64,000 bases of DNA from Bryum argenteum (taxonomy: Eukaryota; Streptophyta; Bryopsida; Bryales; Bryaceae), in NCBI GenBank assembly GCA_037043015.1, contig CM073322.1, positions 12,845,601-12,909,600 of the forward strand. The letters run 5' to 3'. The notes under the pieces are model-generated. The model was not told the origin of the DNA, searched no databases, and saw only the letters and a list, made by a program, of their open reading frames with translations. Positions 32,321-43,262 of the stretch are shown piece after piece; within the stretch, counting starts at the first letter, position 1; every line of letters starts with the position of its first letter. A program made the translations under genes and the position numbers.

Positions 32321-33219
32321 GTCCAATCGCCCCCATTACCAAAAACCGAAAGCGCTACATCATACTCGCAACCGACTACGTCACCAAGTGGGTAGAAGCC
32401 CGGGAAACTCGGAGGAATGATGCCAGGACAGCCGCGTCATTCCTGTTCGAGGAAATAATGATGCGGTTCGGACATCCCCTGGAACTGGTCAGTGAGCGGG
32501 GAGCCCACTTCATCAATGAGGTTATCGAGGACATCACCACCAAGTATGCTATCCGGCACCGCAAAACGACCCCGTACAATTCCAATGCCAACGGTCAGAC
32601 GGAGCGGTCAAACGGCACCATTGGCAAGATGCTTAACAAAATGGTGTCCGCGCACAAGACCGATTGGGACAGGAAGCTGGCCTCCGCAGTTCATGCGTAC
32701 AACACGGCGCAGAAAACAACAACCGGGAAGACCCCGTACTTTATGGTCTTTGGTCAGGAGGCCATTCACGGAGTTGAGCTTGCGGTGGAGACTCACAGGG
32801 TTATGGCTACGAGGTTTGGAGAAGAGGGAGACGGCAAGCCAGAAAGTTTACAAGCAATCGACGTCTTGGAGGAGGGCCGAGCAGAAGGCATGAGTAGAAA
32901 CCGGGCCGTGCACGAAGATCGAAAGGAGAAGTATGACGAGAGACTTCCGGGGGACCACGGAATCCGAGAAGGCGGGCTAGTGCTCCTGTACGATAGCCGC
33001 CATTAAAACTTTCCGGGTAAGTTGCACACCCGCTGGATGGGCCCTAACCGGGTCGCCCAGGTGTTCCCCAACGGATCCCTCCAGTTGGAGGATTTACAGG
33101 GTAACCGCATGGATACCCGCGTAAATGGGTCGAGGGTGAAAAAGTACCAGCCGGAGGAGTTAACGGATGAGGAAGTTCCGTCGGAGGAGGAGGAACCCCC
33201 ACAGTACAGATCCGAGTAA
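32321..33219 (+). pseudogene. pol: Ty3 integrase core and C-terminus, downstream of the hAT insertion
   Basis: Continues the reading frame broken at 27446: the 8-bp target duplication accounts exactly for the join. It contains LATDYVTKWVEA (the D-Y-T-K-W landmark just after the first catalytic Asp), LVSERGAHF, where most integrases have SDRG, so the second catalytic Asp is Glu here, and NGQTERSNGTI with the catalytic Glu. Then KTPYFMVFGQEA and the GPY-like module HTRWMGPNRV. A TAA at 33004-33006 interrupts the frame 71 codons before the final stop at 33219. There is no chromodomain. The polypurine tract follows 41 bases downstream. Confidence 0.88.
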
Positions 33220-33260
33220 CCGCGGTCACGGGGGGCTGAGTGTTTGCGAGGACGCTCACA

Positions 33261-33276
33261 GATGAAAAAGGGGTAA
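33261..33276 (+). other. Polypurine tract of the plus-strand Ty3 element
   Basis: GATGAAAAAGGGGTAA followed by TGTCAAACC at 33277, a standard PPT-LTR border. An alternative G-run at about 33229-33234, followed by TGTTTGCG, is less typical. Confidence 0.55.
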
Positions 33277-33985
33277 TGTCAAACCTCATTTTTTCGTTTT
33301 TGGCTCAATTCGGTCCGGATAGTGGGTAGTAATAGTTAAATAGAGGAAATAAAGGCCCTTATAACGGCCTATCCGGGTAATGACCGGGTAAGGTTAGCTT
33401 AACCAGGAACCTACCTACCTGAGAGCCTCCTTAAGCTTAGTACACAGGGTAGGGTAGCGAAACTTTTTAACTTTCTTTTGCTTTTTAGTTCCCGTCTTTA
33501 AGCCGGGGTCCGGCCTCGCTGTGCCCATTCCGGCCGCTGCAGACCCGGATAGGGCTTAGCCGACCCCTCGCGGGTTGACCTCAACCCGGGAAGGGGCTGT
33601 CCCAATCGGGTATGTACCGATCGGGTATGGCCCGGTCGGTGATAGCCCGGCCGGTCATGGCCCGGGCGGGTGTCGATGGCCGGGGGTGCCTGCCGGGTCG
33701 GAGAAGAAGGAAGGGTCGGGCGAAGGAACCACCGGCGGCGGCGCCGACAGTCCCGGGCTGACAAGCCCGTGATTAATAAGGCGCCGCCAAATGGTACAGC
33801 CACCTCCCCCACTCCCTTTTGTCTTTAGCGGCGCGGAGGGGGCCGTTACCCTCCTTTTTGCTTTCTCCCCCCCCCTCCTCGTTTTGCGTGCCCTTTGCCG
33901 ACTCTACCGCTCCCCAATTCTCGCACGTTCTTGCTCCACGCGGCCGCCCTGCACGCCATAGCCCGGAGAAGGAGAGTACGGAAGC
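33277..33985 (+). promoter_or_regulatory. Leader or promoter-like stretch before the accessory ORF
   Basis: No ORF of interest. Features in order: AT-rich first 100 bp, a block with repeated 'cggtcggt' and 'gatcgggtat' words (33600-33665), 'gattaataagg' (33770), and a pyrimidine-rich leader (about 33820-33935) ending 50 bp before the ATG at 33986. The layout matches 6649-7184 of the minus-strand element although sequence similarity is low. Confidence 0.3.
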
Positions 33986-35780
33986 ATGGCCGGAGAGCGG
34001 GCTTCGCGAATCCGGAGTAAGATTATCCAGGCTGGCATCCCAATGGCGGTGGATGCCCGAGCGCAGTTGGTGCAAGACCTTACGCGGATGGGGTGCGTGG
34101 GATTGTACTGGGTGCCCTGGAACGTGGAGGACGCAGGGATCATCGAGGAGGCCGTGTTCGGACAGGATCCACCGACTTTCGCCGACAACCCTGTCCGGGC
34201 CAAGCCGCATTTTGGGCAGGAGGCGTGCTGGAGGGCGACGTACGGCTTTCCGGATTCCTCCACCGGATACATATAGGTGAGGAATGATTCCTCCCTGGGT
34301 GGGATGTTCCACAACCCCGCGCACGAGCACGACGGATACCGAGTGGAAGATTGTGTGAATGCTCGGGAGCGGCGTCTGCTGAGGTTCCTGGCCCCGATCC
34401 TCAACCCGGAGAAGCCCCAGTTCGTTTCGAACAGGCTCCTGAAGGCGATTGTGGAGTCCTACCTGGGCCAGAAGCGAGTCGGATGGGGGCACATCCTCGA
34501 GGAGGTGATCGTCGGGGCTTCGAAGAAGACCGCCAGTGCGAAGGGCTGTCCCCTGGCACTATATGTATACCATTTGTATGCACACTATGAGTGCCTCAAC
34601 CCGGGGGAGATCACGCTCCTCCGGATGCTCATGGAGGGCAGACGAGACATGTTTTCCGGGGAGCAGATCCCCGAGGTGGGAATCCCCGCTGCGGCCAAGC
34701 TCCTCCCCAAGATGCCTGCCCCCGGAGCAGGGGCACTTCTACCACCTCCACCCCCTGCACCACCAGGACCGCCGGGTCCAGGAGAGCAGAGACCTTGGAG
34801 GACAGGGACGGTAGCACCCCAACCAGGAGATGATGGAGCGCCAGGAGCCGGTGCAGGAGGAGCGGCCATCCTTCGGCAAAGGGAGGCAGCTCCGCAACCC
34901 CTCCCGGACGGAGTCACTCCACCCCGGCCAGCCACCACACACCGGATGGCAACCCGGAGTGTAGCTGCAACCGGATCGAGCCACCAAGGCCCGACCCTGC
35001 ACGGATTTGAGGAGGGCTCTCCGGTAGCTATGGCGACCCCTCCGGCCTCCGTGATCGCCTCCCCACCACTTCTTAGGCCCGTGCAGGGGAACGACAGTGA
35101 AGGAGAGGAGCTCCCCGTCCTGCACCGGAGGAAATCCGGACGAGTCTTGAGGTTTGTAGAAGCGGAGTCTTCCTCTCTGCCAGGAGGACATGAGGTAGAG
35201 ACTGCAGTGCAGTCAGGAGAGGCCGAGGCGGAAGGAGCTCCCTCGCGAGGAGATCCTACCCCGGAAGCGCAGACCCCGACCCGGGAGGTGCAGGCTGAGG
35301 GCATCCCTGCTGAAGTCCTCCTCCTGGCAGATAGTCCGGCAGGGGACCCCGTGCAACCCCTAGCTGCGGAAGGAATCGAGTTGGGGGATCCAACGTACGC
35401 AAAGAAGAAGAAGGTGGACCTCCCCTCCGAGAGTCCTCGACCCCGGATTCGGAGGAAGCTCCCAAGCCCAAGGAGGGCACTTCCCCGACCCCTGCTGCTT
35501 CTCCTGTTGTCCGGGCCGAACCCCTCGAGCCGGTCGTCAGGGCAATCCCGGCAATCCAAGGAACCACTTCGTCCGGGGAGGGAGACACCCGGAGGAAGGG
35601 AAAGAGGGTGATGGAGGAGTCCTCAGAATCGGAGGGAGAGGGGGCGACCGGACAGCACTCACCTGTCCATGCTATCCGGGTACCAGGGGACACAGCACCG
35701 ACAAACGCCACCCGGTTACCCGGGTGGGATGACTTCACCCCGCGGAGGCATGAGATTGACCCATGCCTTCCGGTACCTCC
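33986..35780 (+). pseudogene. Ty3-associated accessory ORF, 5' part (helical domain plus acidic Pro-rich region)
   Basis: ATG at 33986 (MAGERASRIRSKIIQAG). The frame is broken once by TAG at 34274-34276, then open to a frameshift near 35430, after which the coding frame is the one with DSEEAPKPKEGTSPT and continues to 35780. Residues 1 to about 240 form a globular, Trp-containing domain with YGFPDSSTGYI and KRVGWGHILEE motifs. These parallel YGWDGTG and INWG in the 5239-6648 ORF, including a PLALYVYHLYAHY versus PIGPFLSAFILRTLAY helix. Residues 250-600 are Pro/Gly/Glu-rich and probably disordered. Function unknown; a distant link to plant transposon-associated domains is possible. The large minus-strand ORF here (34585-35559) is a shadow. 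Confidence 0.6.
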
Positions 35781-37551
35781 TGTGAGCCTAAATCCCGGTG
35801 ACCCGGTTTTTAAGCCACAAGTTTGGCCGTGGGGGTGGGTGCAAGTAAAACGACCTTCCAAGCAATGGACACCAAACTTCATACATACATGCAATTTCTA
35901 GTTTGGATTCACAAGGAGACACAACCATTCACTCAAGTCTCCATTTAATGCAAAACAAGTAGCTCCAGCAGTGAATTGAGTCCGCCAAGCCTCCCTAGGA
36001 GGTTCAAATAACCCTCATTTGACCACCCAGGGCCTAGAGCTCAATTATGGGCACAAAATGACCAAAAGGAACACTTAAGGCCTCTAAAACACATATGGAC
36101 TAAGAGGTCCAGCACACAATTTAGGGCTGAAAAGGGGTTGCAAATCACATCAAAGCACCTTCTACCTCAAGCCTAAGCACCCAATCAACATATGAGTGCT
36201 AATAATCAACTAAACATGCAATTCTCCACCACTACACAATTTTAGGGTTAATTGGAGAATTTTGGGCGGCGCTTCCAGCGGTTCCCCACACGAATTCAAA
36301 TCGTGACACAAGACAATCAAACCAGCATACACAAGCAAGAAAACACACATTCATACATGAAACTATAACACAACATCACCAAATCAAATTGCAAACCAAA
36401 CATGTTTTTGGGCAACAAATTGCCATTTTCCAAAGCATTCATGCATCTAACCCCACTAGGGTCGTTGCACACACAATCTAGCTACTCAAGAGTGTCACAA
36501 TCACATCAAAGGAGGATGAAATGGGGCTTCCCTCAATCTGCCGCCACCAGTAAGGTCCCTTCGGTAGAACGATGATTTCTCCCTCGTCCTTGCTCCAATG
36601 GGGGCGAGTTTGGTCCCGTTAGAAAGAAAACTCGACAATGCTCATGGATCTCTAAGGCACGCCCCCCAATTCCTTGCCAATCGTGAGATCTCGTCCTTCA
36701 AAGTCGACCCTTCAACTCTGCCGTCACCAGTAAGGGTACTTTGGTAGAATTGCGATTTCTCCCTCGTCCTTGCTCCAATGAGGGCAAGCTTGGTCTTGTT
36801 GGAAAGAAAACTCGACAACGCTCCTAGATCTCTAAGGCACGCCTCCCAATTCTTCGTCAATCGTGAGATCTCGTCCTTCAAAGTCGGCAGCCACTCCCAA
36901 ATTGAAAACTCCAACCCTTCTATCTTCTCCTCCAACCTACCCACACTCACACCCACATGCAACGAATCCACACATCCTACTTGCAAGTTTTTTTGTGTTA
37001 GACCACCCAACTCTATTTTACATAGTTCAACCTAAGAAAACTTTCACACACACACACCCTCTTCCCCCCAAAAAAACTAGCCTAACGGCTTCTCCCTTGA
37101 CTCTCCCCCTCCCTGGTTGCTCCAGGGAGTTTGAAGCAAAAGCTTTATCCGTCCAATTGGGCGGATTTCATCCGTCCAGTTGGACGGACTTCCATCCATA
37201 ATTTTTTCCTAACCAATTAGGCAAGATAAAGGCACCAAACTTCACATGAGGGGTTTTGTAGAAGGTAAGGGCAAGATGGGGCAACCCGACCCCTACTTAG
37301 GAATACGTAATCGCTAAAACATACTAAAAACTCGCCATTTAATATATTGGCGTTCATCAAAAATATTAATTTGGTATAAATTAGAGCAAGAACGGCCCGC
37401 TTGTGCCAAAACCTCATTTGAGACCACGGGTATTCCATGAATCCACGAAATGGGCTAAAAAGTCTAATTAAACCATGAAAACCTGACAATTACGTGCTAA
37501 ACCTTGCGGGAAATGTATTCCCGCTAAAGTGAACCGTTTCGCGGGTTCACA
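35781..37551. mobile_element. Solo LTR, 1771 bp
   Basis: Begins TGTGAGCC and ends GGTTCACA (8-bp inverted terminus with one mismatch, TG...CA), flanked by the 5-bp direct repe CCTCC (35776-35780 and 37552-37556), as left by an LTR element. There is no internal retroviral coding, so it is an LTR-LTR recombination product. Removing it with one CCTCC rejoins the accessory ORF in frame. It belongs to a family not otherwise present in the window. Confidence 0.85.
36538..36887. repeat. 180-bp tandem duplication inside the solo LTR
   Basis: Two copies begin at 36538 and 36718 ('ctgccgccaccagtaag' and 'ctgccgtcaccagtaag') and run in parallel for about 170 bp, with roughly one change in ten bases. 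Confidence 0.85.
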
Positions 37552-38688
37552 CCTCCATTCCGGATAACGGAGGAACACCCCCTGCAGCCAATTGCACATG
37601 CCCTGCATGTATGCACGCAGGAGCATCTTCAGATGCATAAGGCCATGCGCGGGATATCGGTAGCACTCCGGACTGGCCAGGTGGAGCGGTACCCTGACAT
37701 GGTGCGGGAGTTAGTCCGAGAAAATACTGCAACCCGGGCAAGCATTAACGAGGGATCCGTCATCATCCTACGCCAAGCGCGGGAAATCCAGCAGTTGGAG
37801 GAGGAGCTGTCCAAGCAACAGGGGTACGCTCGGCAGCACCTTTTCGGGCTCAGGAGGTTCCTGTACGCACCTGGAGAGGCCCAGCTGAAGGCCCAGCTGC
37901 TCGACGCCCAATTCCAGGCGTCGAGATCGGACCTCCCTATTCGGATGGCCGCATACATGAAGAGGGCCGCAGAGAGGATGGAAAGAGCTCTTTAGGAGAT
38001 GAGAACCCTTATCGGGGAGATGTCTCGGGCTTTCCCCAGGGAGGCACCTCCACTTGAGGCAATGGCGGACACCCCTACCCGGGCCGACCCTGAGGCAACC
38101 GAAGCTGTTATGATAGGGGAGGAGGATTCGGCCGACCCAGTGGCAATGGAAGAGCCAGTTCCTCCAACCATCCTCAGCCCGGAGAAGACCCAAACCGGGA
38201 CGGACACCCTGACACCTCTCCACGAAGAAGACCAAGGGAGGACGGAGCCAGCCAGGGGAGGAATACCCCCTGAGGAGAAGGCTTCCCGAGTAGAGGAGGT
38301 AGGCAGTGGGGTGAGGGCTTACTCACCAGCACCACCGGACCGGATTGTGGACCCGATGGATGAGGGCCCTGCTCCCATCCCGGAGGCCACGATCCAACCA
38401 AGGGAAGAAGGGAGAACCGACCTCCGCCCACCCGGACAGGGATCGGAGATACTCCAACCACTCCTAGGACCGGAGGCAGTTCCCCTGTCCGGATCCCCTG
38501 ATCGTGAAGCGTCCCCTGGGTTAACCCACACCTCGGAGACTACCCTCCTCGTCCCCGAAGAGCTGGTAGAGGTCCCGGAGACTGGGGAGGTATTTCCGGA
38601 TACCTCGGCCCTCGCCCCTTCAGGAGATACGGAGATCGTGGATGGTGGGAAATCCTTCCCGACACTGGGCGAGGAGGGAGAGGAATAG
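37552..38688 (+). pseudogene. Ty3-associated accessory ORF, 3' part (coiled coil plus acidic tail)
   Basis: In frame with the 5' part once the solo LTR is discounted. Residues after the junction read FRITEEHPLQP, then a heptad-rich coiled coil (about 37633-37990, with REIQQLEEELSKQQ). It is interrupted by TAG at 37993-37995 between ERAL and EMRTLIGEM, where Gln would fit the heptads. A 220-residue Glu/Pro-rich acidic tail ends at TAG 38686-38688. The tail resembles the ORF end at 181-633 in composition. Together with 33986-35780 it makes a protein of about 970 residues, twice the length of the minus-strand relative, the difference being mostly the acidic regions. Confidence 0.6.
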
Positions 38689-39820
38689 GAGATCACCTCC
38701 CAGCCCGAGCCGAAGGCGCAGGTAGACAGCACCTCCGCAACTGCCGAGGCTCTGTAATCGCCAGAACGGAGGGGGACGACCAAGGCCGAGGTAGTTGTTG
38801 GCGGATATCTCTGACCGATGTTAGGTTAGACTTAGTGATTTTAATGCGGATAGGAGAATGACGGCGCTAGACTGACAGGGGTTAGATTTAGAAAGATTCC
38901 ATGGCGCGGGACTTTGTCTTCTCTGGGGATGCCCGGGAGGGTCTGCTACTTAGCCGAGGGAATGAGGCTCCCTCGGAGTCTTTTTGTGCCTTTCGCAATA
39001 CCCTAATTCAGTTGCAAGTACGCCCTTTTTCTTCCATTCTTATTGTGTGTGTGTATGTGTGCGTGTGTGTGTGTGAGCTTGTGTAACCCTCCCTGTTTCC
39101 CGTCTTGCATGCTGTGCCGGAGTTGTTGCGGAGTCCAGAGGGCCCTTGCTGTCCGGGCAAGAGAAAACGGTTCCGTCCCTGAACGGAGAGTAGTAAGGAA
39201 GGTAGAGAAGCTGACAGGAGAGGAGTGCGGCCAACGAACGGCACCTCTCACTTAGGGCACAGTCCGGTCTGTCCTTGCAGCATCCGGGATTATAGCGGTC
39301 AGGAAGGGATTCCTGTCGCTTAACCGACTCCCAAGAAGACGAGAACGCCCTCGGTTGAGCCCCCTGGATTGCTGAAGTCTGGGTAGGAAGGTTGGTTCGT
39401 AGGTGATAGCGGTGAACTCCGGGTCAGTAGCACCACCCCAGGTCCAGTAACCCGGGATCTACTAACCCGGGTAGCGAGCTGTGATAACCGGACCATAGGA
39501 GACCATAGGATACCAACCTTTGTGACATGCGTGCGGGTCTAGAGTCCAGGCGTAGAGGGAGGTGTAAGGGAAGTTCCTAACAGGGTAAGGAGAGGAAGAA
39601 CTCGGTGACCTTTCCGGTCACGTTAATCAATGGAAAGAGTGGTCTAATCCCCCACTTAACTAAACCGGGAAAACCCCTCTGAGGTGAATACAGAGGCTAA
39701 GCCAAACCATAAAAACCAAACCCCCTCCCTTCTCCTGTCCAGGTAGCTTTTCCAAGACAGGACACAGGGTACGGGGGTGATCCGAAAATACCCGGATAGT
39801 GCGAATCCGGGTTGACTAAC
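38689..39820 (+). repeat. 3' non-coding part of the Ty3 element (tentative LTR end)
   Basis: Landmarks run parallel to 634-1727: TGTTAGGTTAG at about 38819, 'tacttagcc' at about 38947, a T-rich patch, a (GT)n tract at 39043-39078, 'ctgtccgggc', repeated 'acccggg', and a CCTCCC...TCCTGTCC segment near 39725. ORFs across the (GT)n tract on both strands are low-complexity artefacts. Confidence 0.4.
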
Positions 39821-39851
39821 TGGTGGAATTTGTTGCTCTTGCACTTCACAG

Positions 39852-40429
39852 GATCTCCGTGGACGAATACTCGGGTTCTTGTTTGGGAAACCTCTTTTAC
39901 CACGAAAAAGGGTTATCCGGGCACGAACCAGGAATGCACATTACGACAAGTCACTCGACTTCCGAGGGAGCTACTCAAGTGGTAGATGAAGGCAACCACT
40001 ACTACAACCAGCAGAAAAACTATTATAACCTCCCCGATTCTTGGTTGCATCTCCAAGACCTCGATGGCAAAGTCCTGAAGAAGCTCATGCAAGACAAAGC
40101 TCGTAGGCTGGCATCACTTGCTCAGGACCCTGCACCAAGACTTCTCGGAAACCGACCTTCACAGAACACAAGCTACACAACATCAAACCAATCTTAGGAT
40201 GTTTGCAATATTCAATCTTGTTGGAAGTGCATGCAACTTGTGCAAAGTGCTAACGTTGCTGAAAATTTGCCGGGATTGGATGAGCCACATCGAGCTACAG
40301 CGATGTCAGGCCTTCCACCCCGCATGGTGGTGTATTCGGGCAAGAACCTGGCGGTAGCTCGTCAAGGGAATATCTGGGGCTTGAGCTGATTGAAGAATCT
40401 GAGGAAGCTGAGCCCAACGCACAGTAGAT
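39852..40429 (+). pseudogene. Terminal exon of an unidentified host-like gene, with one nonsense codon and one frameshift
   Basis: A pyrimidine-rich tract ends in CAG at 39851 (acceptor-like), followed by an open frame with DEGNHYYNQQKNYYNLPDSW and VLKKLMQDKARRLASL. TAG at 40195-40197 interrupts it (Gln expected). The frame stays open through LPGLDEPHRATAMSGLPPR to NIWG, then a single-base loss shifts to LELIEESEEAEPNAQ and the stop at 40427-40429. The next 400 bp look like a 3' untranslated region. The retroelement ends about 30 bp before the acceptor, so it apparently inserted in the preceding intron and the rest of the gene is outside the window or lost. No family recognised. Confidence 0.4.
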
Positions 40430-42494
40430 TCTGTCTTTTCTGAACCAGGTATTTTTCCAAATGTTGCAGTATCTTGCAGGGGAGTGTACTCTAAGTGAGT
40501 CTATACTATTAGAAAATATGTTGCTGCCTCGGTAGCATAGCCCCATGACCATTGTACGGGTGAAGTTCACTATCATGGCTACTACAGCATGGCACTGTTA
40601 CAGCATGCACTATTAGAACTCTTGGTGGCAGCATACAAAAACATGATTAGCTTCTTTCCCGGTCAGCCAAGCCCATGGTACTTAGCCAGAGTGTTGCCAT
40701 GACTTAAATTATCTTTTGTCTGTTGAGCGTCGTAGTGGTACTAGCATGCATAGCTTTAGCTAGTATATTGTAGCAATGGCCGTGTGAGGCCATCATCCTG
40801 TGTATGAGGTCGTGTTGTGCTGAGAAGCCGTATTTGGGCTTTAATACATTGAGGAGAGTTGATGGTAAAAGTTACTGTGTAAGAGTCAGACTGAATTGCG
40901 ATTGCGTGTGTGACTCTTTACATACTCTAATATATACATGGTCGAGTTTAATTGTTGAACTTTTCCAATTAAACAATGTGAAGACCATCTTCTATCATGA
41001 TAAAAGCGAAAATGACAACCAATCTAAATTCTTTGTCATGACGTTGTTTGCAGATCGATTCACTAAGTCGATGGAGTCAATAATAGGTGCACAAACCGCG
41101 ATTGACGTCTCCATGTGGAGGATTATACACTTTCAAACACAAACGATGGATGCATTCCACATATCAAAAAACATAACAAAAAAAATTGTATAAGAAATGT
41201 CTCATGTACAAATTGTTCAAAGGATTGAGAGAGCTCTAAGACTGGAGAAGTGGACCTCATTGAAAGAGACAAGAGTCTTATCCTAGCTCCAGTCCAGTGT
41301 CTGCCGCGGTGGAATCAAAGTCCCGAAGATATCCGAGGCGGGAGATGATCTATCTTCCCCCACCATGTGATTTTATTCTCATCAAATGGTAAGAATATAT
41401 GTAATATAAAACTATCAGCTAACAACTCCGGTATATCACACATCGGAATTAAGAGCTATACTTTGATTTTATACACTGAAGCGTATGTATTATTGACTCG
41501 ATGCAAATTCTAGCTTGTATCATAAACATAGCAAATACAAATGTCAATACGTTCTCGTGTATGAACCTCACAAAGTTATATTGTGTTGTATCGATTCCGA
41601 CTGCATGAATACTAACAGCTAATCTGTGGCATTGGAAGTCACCACTTAATTTTCTGTCATCCCTCCACAATACTTTTGACACTAAATCACTGATCACACT
41701 TCTTCGATAGTTTTAAACTTTCAATCGAGCATGATTTCTAGTGTTGTTCTTAATTTCAAGTCAATGTATAAGTTTCGTAGCGCTACAAATAAACATCTAA
41801 GTTTCTCGCGGAAATCGAATATCAAATGTCATACACATCTCCTTGAATTGGATCCGGTTCCACGGTTGGAAATGGCAATGGACTATTCAGGGAAGTTGCA
41901 GCGGGTCCCTATGACATGAGGAGAGGAGAAAAATACCAAAAACTGAAAAAAACTGAAAAAGAGAGTGCTAAAAAGCTAATGTGCCGAGGTCTCGAGGTGT
42001 TGAGTTATGTGTAGTACTCATATCTAAACATTTGAGGACTATTTTTAAAGCTTTTTACTTTTGGAAAGATATTATATCATATATACAATAAAGTATCAAA
42101 AAGTTATCTAAAACTTATGGAAAATAGATAAAGTAGCATTAAAGGCATTAAAAACAAGTTATTAGTGTGATAGAAGAATTAGTAATTATGATGTAATGTA
42201 GATAGATGAAAAATATGTAATGGATGGATGGGGTTCGAGAGAATGTTGCACCTCCTCGCTGCGAGCACAACCTTTGCCTCTCTCCCACATAATTCCCTCC
42301 CTCTATATTTCATTTTTACGGCATTTTTTAAAAATTGTGCGTCGTCGTGTCATTTTTGTGTGCAAATTCTTGCTTGGTGCACTTGTGTAATCTTGTGTAT
42401 TCCCTCGTAGAATTTTGTATTTGCTGATATGTGAAATATTGAGTACTACAAAGAAAAAATTGAAGGCTTGATGAGCAAGTGTTGTGATTATACT
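40430..42494. other. Probable 3' UTR, then AT-rich DNA without a recognised gene
   Basis: 40430-40800 resembles a plant 3' UTR. An ORF at 40804-41193 (129 codons, LFADRFTKSMESIIG) matches nothing I know and may be a fragment. From 41200 the DNA is AT-rich with short ORFs only. Confidence 0.4.
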
Positions 42495-42678
42495 GAGAAA
42501 ACAAATCAGTAAGAGGAGTGATTGAACTGATGCTAGGAAGTTGATCAAGGGCCGAAACTCAAGTGCAAGCAAGTCAGACGAGAAGGGTGCGGCTGCGAAA
42601 AAGAAGCAGAAGGATTATCGAAATGCAAGGAGGACTTGGAATGCGGAGAAGTAGATTAAACAACTGAACCACCTGATA
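42495..42678 (+). pseudogene. Short basic coding scrap
   Basis: A single frame reads KLIKGRNSSASKSDEKGAA then KKKQKDYRNARRTWNAEK, interrupted by TGA and TAG at sites where CGA and CAG would be open, ending at TAA. The basic, helical run could be a DNA-binding tail. Too short to assign. Confidence 0.25.
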
Positions 42679-42745
42679 TAACTAACAAATCTTATCTCAC
42701 ATATAGTTACTTGAGACCAATTAGTGCGGACAAAAACATGTGTTC

Positions 42746-43135
42746 TTACAACATGGGGAAAAATTGGAGGTGAGAAATCTCTTGAAGCTTCTCTACAGCC
42801 ACTTTGTAAAAGCCCTCTGGTTGCATCCTGTTATGCAATTGTGCGGACCCTAAAAGCGATATGATTCTTGCAATTGCCACTGTAACGTCATCGTCAATAT
42901 TCAGTAATTTCATCCAATCATCAACCTTAAACACGACTCCAGTCGTCGGTGTTTGTGTACTTGCAACACTATGATCAAGTGAGCTGCTTGGAATCCCGCT
43001 CATAGTTGCAGTTGTAGGTTCGCCTAATGAAAACGTAATTGTTGTTGATGGTCTCCCCGAAGTACTCGAACGTCTTTTCTTCAGAATCGTAGCAGTTGCT
43101 ACTGCTTCCCTCTTATCACGCCCCATAACTCTTCT
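42746..43135 (-). pseudogene. Unidentified Ser/Thr-rich ORF, copy A
   Basis: 126 codons from MGRDKREAVATATILKKRRS: a basic start, a Ser/Thr/Pro-rich middle, then a hydrophobic segment VFKVDDWMKLLNIDDDVTVA. It is nearly identical to 53540-53842 up to QLHN. After that copy A reads RMQPEGFYKVAVEKLQEIS and soon stops, while the other copy continues to a longer and probably more original C-terminus. It lies directly downstream of the large decayed ORF on the same strand, as in the other copy. Confidence 0.45.
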
Positions 43136-43262
43136 GTTAGTTTCTTTGATCTATTCAAACGTTATAATGGTTGTGAATCCTCAATCGCAGATATCTCAAA
43201 TCCCGATACATTTGTAAGTACCAGATCTATCCTCTGTCTTTTCATTTATGTCTCTTTTGTGG

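Larger units (their letters stand above)
33277..39820 (+). mobile_element. Putative very long LTR of the plus-strand Ty3 element, containing an accessory ORF
   Basis: It starts TGTCAAACC after the PPT and then runs through a leader, the accessory ORF (33986-38688, interrupted by a 1771-bp solo LTR) and a 1.1-kb non-coding end, giving about 4.8 kb without the insertion. The right border near 39820 is set only by the change to host-like exon DNA at 39852 and by resemblance of 38689-39820 to 634-1727. The 5' partner is absent because the element is truncated by the chromovirus, so the LTR interpretation cannot be proved here. Confidence 0.35.

Noticed and set aside
34585-35559. 324-codon minus-strand ORF opposite the accessory ORF
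   Set aside because: It is a shadow of a GC-rich, Pro/Glu-coding plus strand; its product is low-complexity Ser/Gly/Pro, and the plus frame has the conserved domain.
39003-39251. Three overlapping ORFs across the (GT)n tract
   Set aside because: Low-complexity His/Thr translation of a dinucleotide repeat.
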